Shown piece after piece: positions 43,301 through 54,953 of a stretch of 64,000 nt of DNA. Each line of letters starts with the position of its first letter. Position 1 is the stretch's first letter. Origin of the DNA: Chlamydoabsidia padenii (lineage: Eukaryota; Mucoromycota; Mucoromycetes; Mucorales; Cunninghamellaceae); the NCBI GenBank assembly GCA_025330725.1, contig JAIWND010000015.1, positions 434,001 through 498,000 on the forward strand. The letters run 5' to 3'. The notes beneath the pieces are model-generated. The model saw nothing but the letters and a program-made list of their open reading frames with translations, had not been told where the DNA came from and searched no databases. Position numbers and translations under genes: made by a program.

Positions 43301-46300
43301 GAATTTGGTCCATCATGCGAGAGAGTTGAGGATTTCTTGAAGTGAGGGAGGCAAGTTCGTTTTCATTCATTCCATAGTCAGAGGTGCTTGCAGTGTCCAC
43401 AGATGCTGTACGGCTATGTTGATTGGTCAAACTGAGGTCATCGTCATTGGAAGATAGAGTCACTTGTGAGCTTGAGGTATGATCGTTCCACTGCAAGGAT
43501 AAAAGATAAAGTTGTTTAGTTATGAATCGTAAGAGTAAAGCTGTATTTTTTTCTTTGCAAACTTACCAATCCTTCAGGAAGATCTTGTTCCAGATCACCA
43601 AGATAGATGTTGTTTTCATCAGACCGAAGACGTTCAAATAGTTCGTCGTCATTCAAGATATCACAATCAATGTTACCATGATCGCGTGGCTATATAATTA
43701 ACAGGAGAAGGGAAAAAAAAAGTTGGCGAGTGTAATTTTAAATCGGCGTTTTAATATTTTGTATTACCTTCAATTCTTCAAGCACTTTGAGCCCTTTTTC
43801 GATTTCAGATCTTGCTTTCTGGATAGAATCACGGACTTCAGTACGGATATCGCTGGTGGGATCATCATTGAAGGGACCAATTGTTTCCTTGAGCCATTGT
43901 TCAATATCATCATTGTCGTTATCAGTGGTGAGAGCAACAGGTTGAATTGGTGGTTGATATCGAGCCATCGCATTAGGACCACCCACAATAGCAGTCTTTC
44001 GTTGTTGTTGCTGTTGAAGTACACTACGGAAGCTATCCGGATTTGGAGAGGCACGACGAGTAGCAGGCACCTTGGAGCGACGAGTATGGGTGGATGCACT
44101 ACCACTGTGACGCACTGTCCGCCGTCTGACGACAGTACCCCTTTTGTTTCGATAAATTGATGTTTTTTGTGAAGAGGCACCCAATGGAGATTGTCGACCA
44201 TTCTTTTTCTTCTTTTGCTGGTGGTTGGTGGAAAATAGAGAATCGGAAGGTGTCAGATTAGATGCCAGAGCCATGGCTTGCATCATAGGCGCCTGAGTCG
44301 ATTCAAAAAAGGCAAGTCGGTCTTGAGTGTCACCTAGTTCATCACGGAGTTGTTGTATAGTTCGTTGATATTGAGCTATCATATTCACCGTAGCAGAAGG
44401 ACCACATTGACCATTCACCAGAGACGGTACCACTTGTTCGGTTGAGGGCTGATCTAGTGATGCTATCGTTGTAGGTGATCCATTGTTATCATTATCTTGA
44501 TTCTTGCTTAGCTGATTTAATTCTTCCCAGAGACGAGGCCAATCCTTCGAAGACCATTGGTTCAGTTCCCGTTCCACCAGTAGAGTATCCCGTTCGGTAG
44601 CAGTATCTCGTAGTTCATCAGACACCAGTTGGTTGCGGTCTCGTAGTCGATTGATTTCTTCACGCAAGGCACGAATAGCAACAAGATCCGTAGCACCAGA
44701 AGTAGAATTCATGCCGCCAAGTGTTGTACCGCGGAGATTGTTTAGTTCCATTCGAAGGTGTGCCACCTGAGATCGGAGTCTGTTGATTTCCACATTTGAT
44801 CCACTGCATTCTTCGTTGATTGATACCTTGTTCTTGATGTTACGCGCACGATTAGCATACTTGAGTGTGCTGAGGGTTTCCGGAAAGTTGGAGTCTGAAG
44901 GAGATACACAAGCCATCATTAGAGTTTGAGAATTGCCACCCAAGGAGTCTTGTAGTAGTCGAGTCAATTTGGAATCTCTGTAAGGGATATGTGATGATTT
45001 TCTTGATTCGTCGCCAAGAGCACTGATGACATTTCCAAGAGCAAGTAGACCGGAGTTGATAGCAATACCTTCACGTGCACGATCACCTTGAGCATTTGTT
45101 CGTTTCAGCTATAATTATACATAAGAAAAAAGAAGAAAAAAGGGGGAGGTCAGTGACATTGTTTTCATGTGGTGTTTCAGATCGATTGTTATTACCCTTT
45201 CTGATCCAGCCAAATCAACGAAATGGAATTTGCTGACAATAGTTCTTTTTGAAGAAATTGTTTGATGTTCATTGTCTCCATCATAGTAATTATCTGCTAC
45301 TTGTTGTTTGAGGATGACCGAGAAGATAGCATGGGATCGAGAGGAGACAGCATTCATATCAGTAGATCCAGTAGTTCGACAAAGAGAGCCACGAGCCAAA
45401 AGAGACAACAGCTGATCAGGATTTGAGCATGGTTCTTCACGAACGCCAGTCCAATAAATGTTGCCTTGAACGTCTTCACGGATAGAGATGTCACAACCAG
45501 CAAAGACACCAGGAGGAAGACTACCAGAGTTAGTACGCCTTCGACCATTACCAAAGGATGAGGAAGCATCTTGTAAGCTCAAAAGATCCACAAAGTCTTC
45601 ATTGTATAGTTCCAAGAATGAGACATAAACTTGATAGTCTTCTGTTGATTGTTGATGCTTTTGTTCCATGCGCATGAACAAGTCGGTGATAAATCTTGGT
45701 ACGATGCCTAAGTAATAGTAAAAATAAGAAGAATTAGTTTGATGACACGGTAGAGATTGTCAATTTTATGACTTACCTTGTTGTTCGGAGTGTAGATTAC
45801 CATCAAGAGCGGTACCCATACTAAACGTCTTTCCTATTTCGAGTTAAACAATCAAATGTCAGTAAAAGCATGCACGATGGACATGATACTTTTGTTTATC
45901 TTGATTACCTGATCCAGTTTGGCTGTTCACATATAATAAAACAAATAAGGAAGAAGAAAATGGGAAATTAGTATCACTAATAAAAAAAACAAACATTTCA
46001 TATTTTACACTTACCCATACGCTAGGATAGTAGCATTAAACCTAAATAAAAAGAAAGAGTAGAAGGTTAATAATCATTCTTGTGTGTGGTCTGTTTTAAC
46101 ATACCCATCGACAAACTTTTCAACAAGAGGAGATACCGATGATTCATAAATGGACTTTTGTGATGACTGTGGACTGAAGACGTAGTCATATGTAAAAGAG
46201 TGATCTCGCCCAATAGTGATTTGTGGTTCGTTGTCGATAAAGGTGATGCATTCAGTACAACTGGAGTATACTTCTTTTTGAGTGAGAGGTCGTACTCGTA

Positions 46301-46406
46301 AAGCGACACTTTAAATAAATTAAGAATTAGTGATGAGCGGTTATCGGTATCTTTTTTGTTTTCAATTCTATATAGGGTTGACTTACCGAACGGCTGTAGC
46401 TGACAT
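40323..46406 (-). CDS. Kinesin-4-like motor protein
   Basis: Nine exons (46387-46406, 46105-46308, 46015-46041, 45909-45922, 45777-45833, 45196-45707, 43768-45108, 43567-43689, 40323-43490), 1821 aa. The motor domain is N-terminal: [27 protein letters not shown] (P-loop), [29 protein letters not shown] (switch I), DLAGSER (switch II), then [20 protein letters not shown] and [12 protein letters not shown]. The last pair, with GIVPRFI, indicates the kinesin-4 (KIF4/KIF21) group. After the neck come long coiled coils (about residues 560-1150) and a low-complexity Gln/His/Ser tail. Kinesin-4 motors control microtubule plus-end growth and spindle or transport functions. A 27-nt and a 14-nt exon interrupt the P-loop coding sequence. 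Confidence 0.92.
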
Positions 46407-47124
46407 GTTGGGAATGTCGGTTCAATGTTTAAATGTAGGTTGAGAGTATAGTTACTTTTTTTTTTTTAGACTGGTAATATCAGATAAGTTAAAAATAATA
46501 CAAAGAATGAATGTAAGAATGAATTAAATAGAGAAAAGAAAAAGAAGGAAATGAAAAAAAGGGGGGGAACGAAAATTTATACGTGAAGATCGGCATTTGA
46601 AAATACGAACCTTAACCAAAGCAAAGGAGATGCCCATGATCAAGAGAAAAGGACTATAGCCACAACAAAAACAACAAAATTATATTCGGAAACCCCATAG
46701 AAAGGAAGCCGTTTCAAAGTATACACATGATTTCCACTAGGAAAAAAAAAAACAAGAATGACCTTGATGTGTAAACAGTAAAAAAAACAACCCACAGACG
46801 AAGAACTAAAACTCCGTCTACCTACTAAAGGCATCTGTGTCACAAAGTTACCACAGTCGGATGCACCTCCGTTTATTTTTATATTATGAACCAGCCCCTC
46901 ACTATCTTTACTATTGCAATGATGCACTTAATAGAATGGTTTTTTGATTCATCTTTAAAAAGGGTATTCATGCATCAAAATTTTTGTTCATGCACGTTTA
47001 TAAGGCGCGCATTGTTGGTGATTGACAAGGTAGATAGATGATCTACTTGCCCTTGAAATTTTGACAAGATTTTCTCACACCTTTCTGTTCTTGTCGTCTC
47101 TTTATCGCCTATACCCAAGCTACC
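46407..47124. other. Intergenic, 0.7 kb
   Basis: Kinesin promoter side: GATCGGCATTTGAAAATACG at about 46589 (motif relative, 185 bp upstream of the start), T and A tracts. No gene recognised between here and the small ORF at 47125. Confidence 0.45.
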
Positions 47125-47238
47125 ATGAATAAATTAATGCAACAGGTGATCTTTCCTGATGGTACCACTGAAACAGCCAATGACCACTCGTTGTCATCAG
47201 TCAGTGATACCATCCCCAGGTCAAATCTTAAAAAATGA
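47125..47238 (+). CDS. Possible 37-aa small ORF
   Basis: MNKLMQQVIFPDGTTETAND followed by a Ser-rich end and NLKK. It begins after a CT-rich leader and ACC ATG context that look like a real fungal 5' end. Too short to recognise; it could also be a first exon (AG|GTCAAA follows within it). Low confidence. Confidence 0.25.
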   Translation: MNKLMQQVIFPDGTTETANDHSLSSVSDTIPRSNLKK

Positions 47239-47865
47239 TGCAACCATCTTTTGTTCCTGATTTATTACACCGACTGGTACAAATCATACTAGGAGAGAGA
47301 AAGAGAAAAGGGGGATGAGCGGCTTTGCATAAAAAGATAAACCGCAACCAATCACATTCACTCCTTTCCTATCGTAAAACAAAAAAAACAACAACGAGCA
47401 GACCACATTGGCGCTTGGGCCAAGGTTCATCATCTACATAGAGTAATAGCAAAAAAAAAAAAAGGAGAGTATTCCCTTATCTAATTAGGTTCCGGTAACA
47501 CACAAATACACACAGTTTCCAGTAATCATAGACCCAGGCTTCCTCAATCCTGTATCATGCAAAAACATCAAACTCCGACGACTAAGGAAGAAAACTGGGA
47601 CAGGCCTTTGGAATCAGACCATGTCATACCAGTCAACATTGAAGGCAGATATATATATATAAATGTATATAGTACAAAACATGGCTGCCCCCAAAAAGTA
47701 GTTAGTGGTGATGATGATCGATGATGAATAAGACAAACAAAAGTAAAGACAATCACAGATCGACAAACAGGGTTTCTATTTTTATTTTTATTGTTGATTC
47801 CAGAAACAGTAACATCTATAGATAACAAATAATAAACATAAAAGAGCTATATAACTAATACCAAG

Positions 47866-47903
<38 letters not shown>

Positions 47904-48049
47904 AACATGGGTGGATTTCCAAAGAGAGATTTGAAAATTTACCTCCACACAATTTCGTCCACCATCGCAAAAGGACCATCCATATTTTGTAACCATAGTT
48001 GATTTGCTAAAGATTCCATCATTTGTGGTTATCGGATTTAATCGATTCT
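47239..48049. other. Intergenic, simple repeats
   Basis: It holds a (GA)n microsatellite at about 47867-47900, a TA run at about 47649, and otherwise AT-rich sequence. No coding region supported. Confidence 0.5.
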
Positions 48050-48770
48050 ACTAGTAATGTCCACAAGGTATACCGTTTCGATGACAAGTATTGGGGTTGA
48101 GAAGTTTACACCAAGATCGCACTGGTTCCCCATTGTTCATGTCGTCGTCACCTGACGGGTCGGTCGGTCGGTTGGTCACTGTCACCATTTGAAAGATCGT
48201 GTAACGCCCAAGTGATGTTGATTGGTACCACTTTCAAGTACGCGAGTTTGTCCCCACATCACAATATGACGAAGAGACACCATACCCCACCCTTGAATCC
48301 CAGTTGTACACGTTGATCACGATAGGTTCGAGTCATAGGAGATGCTGAGACTGATGGGTGGATACATTTGGTGAGCCGGTGTATTGATTTATATGGAATA
48401 TGGAAGTATTGATGACGCCAGATGAGATCATGGGTATTGTCGACGAGGTTTTACAGCGATAGAGTATCTGTTTACCAGAATAGTGATAATACAGTTAACA
48501 CAAGCCAAGAAAGTCACTTGAAGGAGATACTGTAGTTGTAGGCGGCATAAGAGAATGAAGTAAATCAAAAGATGGTCAGTTAGTATTGGCTTTGCTTGTT
48601 TGTATTGTTTTTTTCTTCCACTTACCTGCGATTACTTTTCATTGTGGCCAATATGTTTTCATCCTTGAGGGAGCCCCTTCCATATACTTTTAATTGTTCA
48701 ACGCTTGTCAGAGTATCTTTGAGAAGGTGCACCAGGACGATCTTTTTTTACTAAAAAGAAAGAAAAAAAA
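48050..48770 (-). pseudogene. Exon-like fragments of an unresolved or decayed gene
   Basis: The segment 48626-48768 encodes KIVLVHLLKDTLTSVEQLKV, YGRGSLKDENILATMKSNR and ends at a strong donor (GTAAGTGG). Further down, 48047-48330 has family-like stretches in different frames: GIQGWGMVSLRHIVMWGQTR, VLESGTNQHHLG in one frame, then GRYTIFQMVTVTNRPTDPSG and a Cys-rich end (SWCKLLNPNTCHRNGIPCGH, Y, stop) in another. I could not join these with normal introns; a frame disruption within about 48200-48240 is suggested. I do not recognise the protein. It may be a living gene whose small exons I mis-assembled, or a pseudogene. Confidence 0.35.
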
Positions 48771-49214
48771 AAAACGCATGTGTTGGTATTATTAGTCAGT
48801 TCAATTGGAAACAAGGCTTACCATCAGTTTACTAAAGTACAACAGCATCAAAAAATACATGTTTGTTTCAATATTAGTGTTTGTGAAGTTACCAATGTCG
48901 TTTCGTGAGTTGGGATTATTAATTAATAAAGAAGGAGAAAAGAACGACGAAAAATCTAATGCCCAACTTTTTTTTAAAACCATCGAATCCAAAAAATTCA
49001 AATTCGAATTCCGCCGCATCTGCATTTGACATTCGCATATTCCAAATGCCCTATACATGATGGCGTTTATTGATTTAAAAGTAAAAAGATCTGTTTTATT
49101 TGGTGAATACATCATAGATATACTAAAAGTATAACATATAATGGAGTCCGGGGCAGTGAGCAATGATGGTAAGATGCTAAACTAAACTACAACTACATTT
49201 GATAATTACCACCA
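48771..49214. other. Intergenic, 0.4 kb
   Basis: AT-rich. It holds one long open frame on each strand, with biased, domain-free translation that I judge spurious. A motif-like TTCAAATTCGAATTCCGCC is at about 48997. No gene called. Confidence 0.45.
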
Positions 49215-52206
49215 TTAGTCCTTGTTGTTGTTTAATGATTCATAGTAAGAGGAAGCAAACTTGATTAGTGGATAAAGATAATCACTTCCGGTTTGTCCAT
49301 CCCTTGGCTCCATGACAAAAGCCGCCGGTTGACCTAGAGGAGTATCCACCGCTTGATATGATCCGTCCGCATCATAAATTTTACTAGTCCAGATATGTCG
49401 CCAAGTAATGTTTCGATCGTCCTTTGGAAAGTAAACCTTGACAAAAGAAGCAGGAGATAATGTTGGTGCCACCATCAATGCTGATCCAAGTAAAAATTGT
49501 TGCCAAGTCATTTGTTTCACCTTGTCATCTTGAGGGTAGTATAATATCAAGTGTCGTATCAATGGCCATCCTTTGATTTGTGCTTCTTTTAAAAGTTGCT
49601 TCCGGTAAGGCTCTAATGAAACAAAGAGCTTAGCTGTATGAGCTAAATGAGTATAAGATTCTATCATAAAAACAACATGTTAATAAATATATTGGTTAAC
49701 TGATCGACCTTTATATATATATATATATATATATATTACCTTCATTGTCATAAAACTGTGCATTAACCTCGGGGATAAGACCCTCAGAAGTACGAAACAC
49801 CGGTGTGAATGCTGCCAGCTCCATCCAGCGGAAGAGTAATTCACGATTTCTTGTCATTCTTGTACCAGGGTAACCACCATCAGATGTTATATATCCACCA
49901 ATGTCACAGTGACTGACAGAAAACCCAGAGAGTCCAGCAGTTACCATGGTTGTCACCTAAACAGGAGGAGAAGAAAGTTAACACATACATCATTTCCCAT
50001 CCTTCTTTAGATCATGCTACTTACAGCACTTTTGATACCATCATGAGGACCCCACGTAACATTGTGATCGCCGGTTGTTAGTACTTGTATTTTCCCAGGG
50101 GAGCGAGTAAATCCAGATCTTACAAAACAGACAGCATCATTATCATCCAAATCGAATTCCTTGAATAGTTCCATATGAAGTTCAGCCCAATCTTCGGCAT
50201 ATTGATTGTGGTAAGCTGCAGGATCCTGGTTCGAAAACAGTCGTACTTTGGTCGGATCCATCGACAATGTGTTTCCATAATCAGCCGTATATCCTATTCA
50301 TATTCATTCAACAAAATAAATATCTATTAGTCTTTCTTTCTTTCTTTTTTTTGTTCACCCCACCCCTTTATTATTTTCTTTACCTGATATCCCATTATCA
50401 AACACTTGTTTTTTCAAGATACATTTGAGCCATTGTCGAGCATCTGGATTAGTTAAATCAATCATGCCAACTGTATTTCCAGGTTGAGTCGAAATCATCG
50501 CAAGGTTTTGGTGGTCGGTGGATTTGACAAGGTAACCTTCTTCTTTGGCTCGATTAAAAAGGCTGGAGGTGGAAGGATCGTCAGTGTTGGATAAGAAGGG
50601 ACTTATGTTGACCAATACACGGATGGGCAGAGTGATCGCTGCTGATGGTGATTTAGAATCCATTGTTGTTTGATGATCCGCATCGCTACTGTCATTATCA
50701 GATGTTACCGCCAATGTCGCTGCCACCGAGTCTGCACCTGTGTTTTTTGCCGAAATTGCCCTCTGAGTCAATTCTTGTATCAAGTCGAGCCAATCGGGAT
50801 AACTATGGCTATTGTGTTTCAAATTGTATAGTATCGGCATAGTAGTGGTGACATCTCGACCAGAAGATGAGGATCGTCGTCGTTGGTGTTCTTGCTGAGG
50901 TGAGGTTGATAGTGGTCGATTACCAGTCCAATCTGAGATACATACTGCAGCCAAGGGTACTTGATAAAATTGGAGTCTTTGGACAATTTGACGCACCTTT
51001 TCTTGACCACCTTGTATTTCCGTGATAGCACCTTGACCAACCCAGTTTGGTAATGATCGCACGCGTCCAGTGTAAGATGTGTACTCGGTCAAAAGATCAA
51101 GTAAAGAGGATCCATCGATTAATCGTGCTGTTAATGAAGTCGAGTTGACACGTACTACCACTCGATCAGGATGCTGAAGATCAAAGCTAGAGTATTCAGT
51201 GTTGGTCAAATAGAATCCACGGTTGTCACTTGTCATGTAGAACGGAGCCACACAGTTACTTGATAAGTTATCACCTGTGAGAATATTAAATGTCGAGGAC
51301 CATAGAGTCACACCCTATAATTGATAATTGATAATTGATAAATGATAAATGATACATATTAGCTCCGCATTAAGCACAACCCATCCTTATTGTATTACCG
51401 AAGACGCAGTTCGCCCTTTTCCTCGTTCCCTATAAGAATGAGAAGGAGAAGAAGTGTTAGTGATTTGGTATAGCTTATTTTGCATTAATCAATTTTTTAG
51501 GACTTTACCTGATAAGGATGGGCACCTTTTGACCTTTATGATCGATGGAGCAGAACTGTTCACCAAAGCCATAAAAGGATTCTTCTTTTCGGCTGAGTCC
51601 TGTCAGAATTAAGCGCTGATATTTTTCCATAGACCGATCGCACTTTAAGACCTTAATAAATAATTCCAATTGCTTGGGGCTGATTTCCTTGAATGATAGT
51701 TTGTAATCCAGATGAGTAGGTAACACCAGCTTTGGACTTAAACCACCAAAGACGTTCACCACATTTGACTCTGTTTCATCGTAAGCTATTCTTGTAATTG
51801 TTTGGAGCCGGGTAGCCAATGTGTCATGTTCCACAACAGGTGTAAATACTCCAGCAGATATTGTTGGTTCAGTCGAGCCGTCTGTTGTAATTGTTGCCAT
51901 TCCATAGTCGTCAGTACCCACAGTGGAGGATAAAAAGGGTTCATTGTGTATCGCTAAAAAAAACATATACATTTAGAGTTAGTATGGGATAAAGTAAAGT
52001 AGTCATATCGTTATTAACTTACATTGCCAGATAACACGTCCTTCCGAGTTTTTGATACTGAGCATTAGCTGTTGAGAGTCGACATGGATTTTAAAATGAC
52101 CAGTAGAGAATTCATTGTCAAGTACCCGATTACCAATAGAGAGTCGAGGTTGTATATAATCTTCTACAGGTGCAAGTCCAACAGCTTTTAAGGCATTCGC
52201 CCACAT
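49215..52206 (-). CDS. GH31 glycoside hydrolase, YihQ (sulfoquinovosidase)-like branch
   Basis: Seven exons (52023-52206, 51509-51953, 51399-51429, 50384-51314, 50025-50293, 49740-49956, 49215-49660), 840 aa. Catalytic motifs: nucleophile Asp in GYTADYGNTLS and acid/base Asp in TGDHNVTWGPHDG. Flanking blocks LPNWVGQGAITEIQGGQEKV, SDWTGNR, GMIDLTNPDARQWL, SHCDIGGY, RWMELAAFTPVFRTSEG and ILYYPQDDKV follow bacterial YihQ closely, so this is not a secreted maltase-type enzyme. There is no signal peptide; it is probably cytosolic. The Gln of the YihQ AQDW and the Arg-X-X-Trp that grip the sulfonate are not seen here (ISDW; a Ser/Gln/Arg-rich insertion replaces the following loop), so the substrate is probably an alpha-glycoside other than sulfoquinovoside. 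Confidence 0.88.
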
Positions 52207-52484
52207 TTTGATAAAAAATAAAAAAAAGTAAAAGAGAAGCGACGGAGCCGAATATCATGGGTAAAATTACAAGTTTCATGCCAAAAGCCTAAGCTCCTGC
52301 GTAGAAGTGACGGGGTTTCAATATTTTATCCGGGTAAATCCGCGTGGGCTTAAAAGAACCATTCCCTCTTTCTTGTTTTTTATTTGATAGGCAACTAGGT
52401 CGACGAATCATCTAGTCTTCAAAAAGGAACGGTAATTGGTATATAAAGTTAAAAAAGACTATTAAACTAATTATAAAGCTTTTT

Positions 52485-53508
52485 TTAACCAATGTGGCGG
52501 GTGTTGGGATTGTGCTGACCCCAAAATGTAGGTAGGTGGCGCACACGTCTGAAGCGAATAACGTCGTCCAAATATTGGTCTCGGTTGGTATTTGTGTTGA
52601 ATACGGTTGCCTGATCTTCTGTAATGAGTTGATTATAACTTCTTTCTACAAGATTCAAGTTGTCTTCTTCTTCTTGGAGTCGTCGCTGCTCTTCTCTAAT
52701 TCTTTGACGGCGACGTCGCATACTCTGCCTTGTGTCTCTCATGTATAATTCATGATTGAGGCGTTGTTTCTCGGTGTCACTACGATAAAGGATATCAAGT
52801 ACATTATCGGATTGATCAACACTGGGATCACCATCAACAAGAGCACTACCAACCGAAGCAGCACCGCCATTAACAGAATCATCGAAATCAAAATCAAAAT
52901 CAAAATCATCACCAAAAGAAGCAATAGCATGACCAACAGGAACATCACCAATAGAAGCACCTCCAGAAGAAGCACCATCTTCAACAGAAGCAGAAACAAC
53001 AGACCGAAACCAAAATCGAAATCATAACCACCTTTATCACCTTCAATGTTATCATCGACCTCAACAATAGCATCATTATCTTCATCACTATCAATGGCAA
53101 TGACTTCGGATACAAGGGTAGCAGGTTGGGCGGGACGATTTGCGGTTTGATCAAGATGGGAGCGATCGTTGATTCGGCAGGGATGGTGTGTGTTTGGTCT
53201 TGTTGACTTTTTAATGTAGTTTATGGTGTAATATAGTAGAGAAGGATTACTTTATGTAGTTGGTCTGGTTGTTAATTATATATATATATTATAATAAAAC
53301 TCTTATTTACCTCAATCAATGTTATAAATGGTGCTCGATGGGATCTTTTGATAAAGCATCTTCCGATGATCATTGTGCCAACGCTATGTCTTCTAACTAA
53401 ATGTTTACATAACAAAAAGCGGTTGACGAAAAAGGATGGGCAGCCACATACTCGGTTATCAACATCAGTGGCATAATTGTTTTCTCTTTCTATTGATATA
53501 AAAAACAT
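52485..53508 (-). CDS. SWIM zinc-finger protein, possibly derived from a MULE transposase C-terminus
   Basis: Proposed exons 53311-53508, 53032-53206 and 52485-52978; 288 aa. The SWIM finger is DNRVCGCPSFFVNRFLLCKH followed by LVRRH (CXC..CXH). After it come a basic stretch, an acidic region (IAIDSDEDNDAIVEVDD), a Gly/Ser/Asp-rich repeat segment (SFGDDFDFDFDFDDS) and a basic coiled end (MRRRRQRIREEQRRLQEEED). Such SWIM plus tail arrangements are seen at the ends of Mutator-like transposases, but no DDE domain is visible upstream. The second intron (52979-53031) has a weak donor (GTGGTT); a frameshift would be the alternative reading there. Confidence 0.6.
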
Positions 53509-53558
53509 GTTAGTATCTTTTGCTTTTATAGTGTGATAACACATTGCAGTGGTCGTCG

Positions 53559-53598
<40 letters not shown>

Positions 53599-54144
53599 CG
53601 TGCTTTTAGTTCACTGCCAACACCGACATCTACAACAAGAACACAGCAACAGCAACAGCAACAGCAGCAGAAGTAGTAACACCAATTGGGGGTAACCTGG
53701 GGGGAGGGTCGTAGGTATTTTAGCTGCCCAGCTAATTTTGGTTGCACGGGCAAAAAAAAAGTATGATTCATCATGTATATAGGTGTTATCCATCGTGATA
53801 CATAAATCATTTATGATAGAAATACCTTCATTGATAAACGTATTTATATTGATCTGCAAACATATGACAAAACAAGACTTTATTGACATTAAGATTAAAC
53901 ATAACACTATATCTACAATAAAACCAATCTAAAACTATTCTACCACCATTGTTATCCACAAGACATCATATTTTGATCTTGCTGGACCAATGATTCATTT
54001 GCCATTCATATATATCCCCAGCTCCAATCAAGAGGTGTACTATCATCGCACTTGACCACTCAATTCATCCTCGGTGTCTACCGAGTTTGCGATAGCATCA
54101 TTCTTCTTTTCAACCAAAGCCTATTGCATTCCATTCAGAGAACG
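53509..54144. other. Intergenic with T38 and (CAG)n-like tract
   Basis: It holds a T homopolymer at 53561-53598, then a CAGCAA repeat (53643-53673). The rest is AT-rich. An open frame on the minus strand (53611-53907) includes the repeat as poly-Leu/Cys and I do not trust it. No gene called. Confidence 0.45.
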
Positions 54145-54420
54145 TCATCCATTTTCCCAGTTTGTTGTATCAGGCAAATAAGAGATTCGTCCAGGGTCAA
54201 TTGGTAAGTAACGATTCTACATCAACATGAATTGAAAAGCATTAGTATTATAGCCTTGGGTAAGATGATTGTCCAAGAAGAAAGAGACTGTATAGATCAC
54301 TACCACTTTCCCTTTGTGCCTTTCTTTTACCTTTGCTGTGTTGATCCAGTTTAGATAATTTCCAAGAGAGCCCAGTACTACCACAGTCAGTTGCTTCGTC
54401 ACCTCTTTTTGTTTATCTTC
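54145..54420 (-). CDS. Small orphan protein, partly resolved
   Basis: Two exons in phase: about 54331-54420 (DEDKQKEVTKQLTVVVLGSL, GNYLNWINTAK) and 54145-54216 (NRYLPIDPGRISYLPDTTNW, ENG, stop). The acceptor before NRYLP is good (GATGTAG) and the donor is GTAAAAG. I cannot find the true start: the open frame runs up to an in-frame stop near 54430, so an upstream exon is expected, perhaps starting near 54518 just below a motif copy (TTAAAATCCCGCC at 54523). Function unknown. Confidence 0.4.
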
Positions 54421-54953
54421 ATCATTCAATCGTTACAACAAATGAGAGATCCCTGTTGAAGAGGACCAAGTTGAATGTCTTTGAGGAGACAAAGAAGAAG
54501 GAAATAGTTTTTTGCCATGTTCTTAAAATCCCGCCACATTGCCAACTATAAAAACGCGATTTCAAAAATTCCTTTTCTTTCCTTCTCTTTCTTCTTTTTT
54601 TTTTTTTTTTGTTCAAACTCCCCTATACAAAAACCTCCCCTTTAAACAAACCCCCTTCAAGAACATGTGTTTGACAGACAAGTTGTCCCCTGCACTCATT
54701 CCTATTGCTCGCCATGATTACAAGATGGATTAATTAACACACAAAAGTAATCAATGAATCACCTATTGGCTGTCTATATGAAAGACCTGTTTTCTGGTGG
54801 ATGTAAACTCATGGCTTCCTCCCTCTTATTGTAATTCTGGTCATAAAGGTAAGTCAATGCTTCTTGAATGATACTCTCCCAAAGTTGTTACTATTTTAGA
54901 CTCAAAATGAATTGTTAATTATTTACACTAGGTTTATGCTCCCTCTTTGCCTC
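54421..54953. other. Intergenic / possible leader exons
   Basis: A motif copy lies at about 54523-54534. A 22-codon ORF (ATG at 54665: MCLTDKLSPALIPIARHDYK, MD) follows a TATA-poor, C-rich leader and could be a micropeptide or chance. A T18 tract is at about 54595. No firm gene. Confidence 0.35.

Noticed and set aside
48801..49163. 120-codon open frame on the minus strand
   Set aside because: Composition follows the AT-rich base bias, there is no domain character, and an equally open frame exists on the other strand.
52739..52999. Strongly hydrophobic frame resembling several membrane helices (LLLVMFLLVMLLLL-type)
   Set aside because: It is a frame-shifted reading of the Gly/Ser/Asp-rich repeat of the SWIM protein; periodic GATTTT codons produce artificial Leu/Ile runs.
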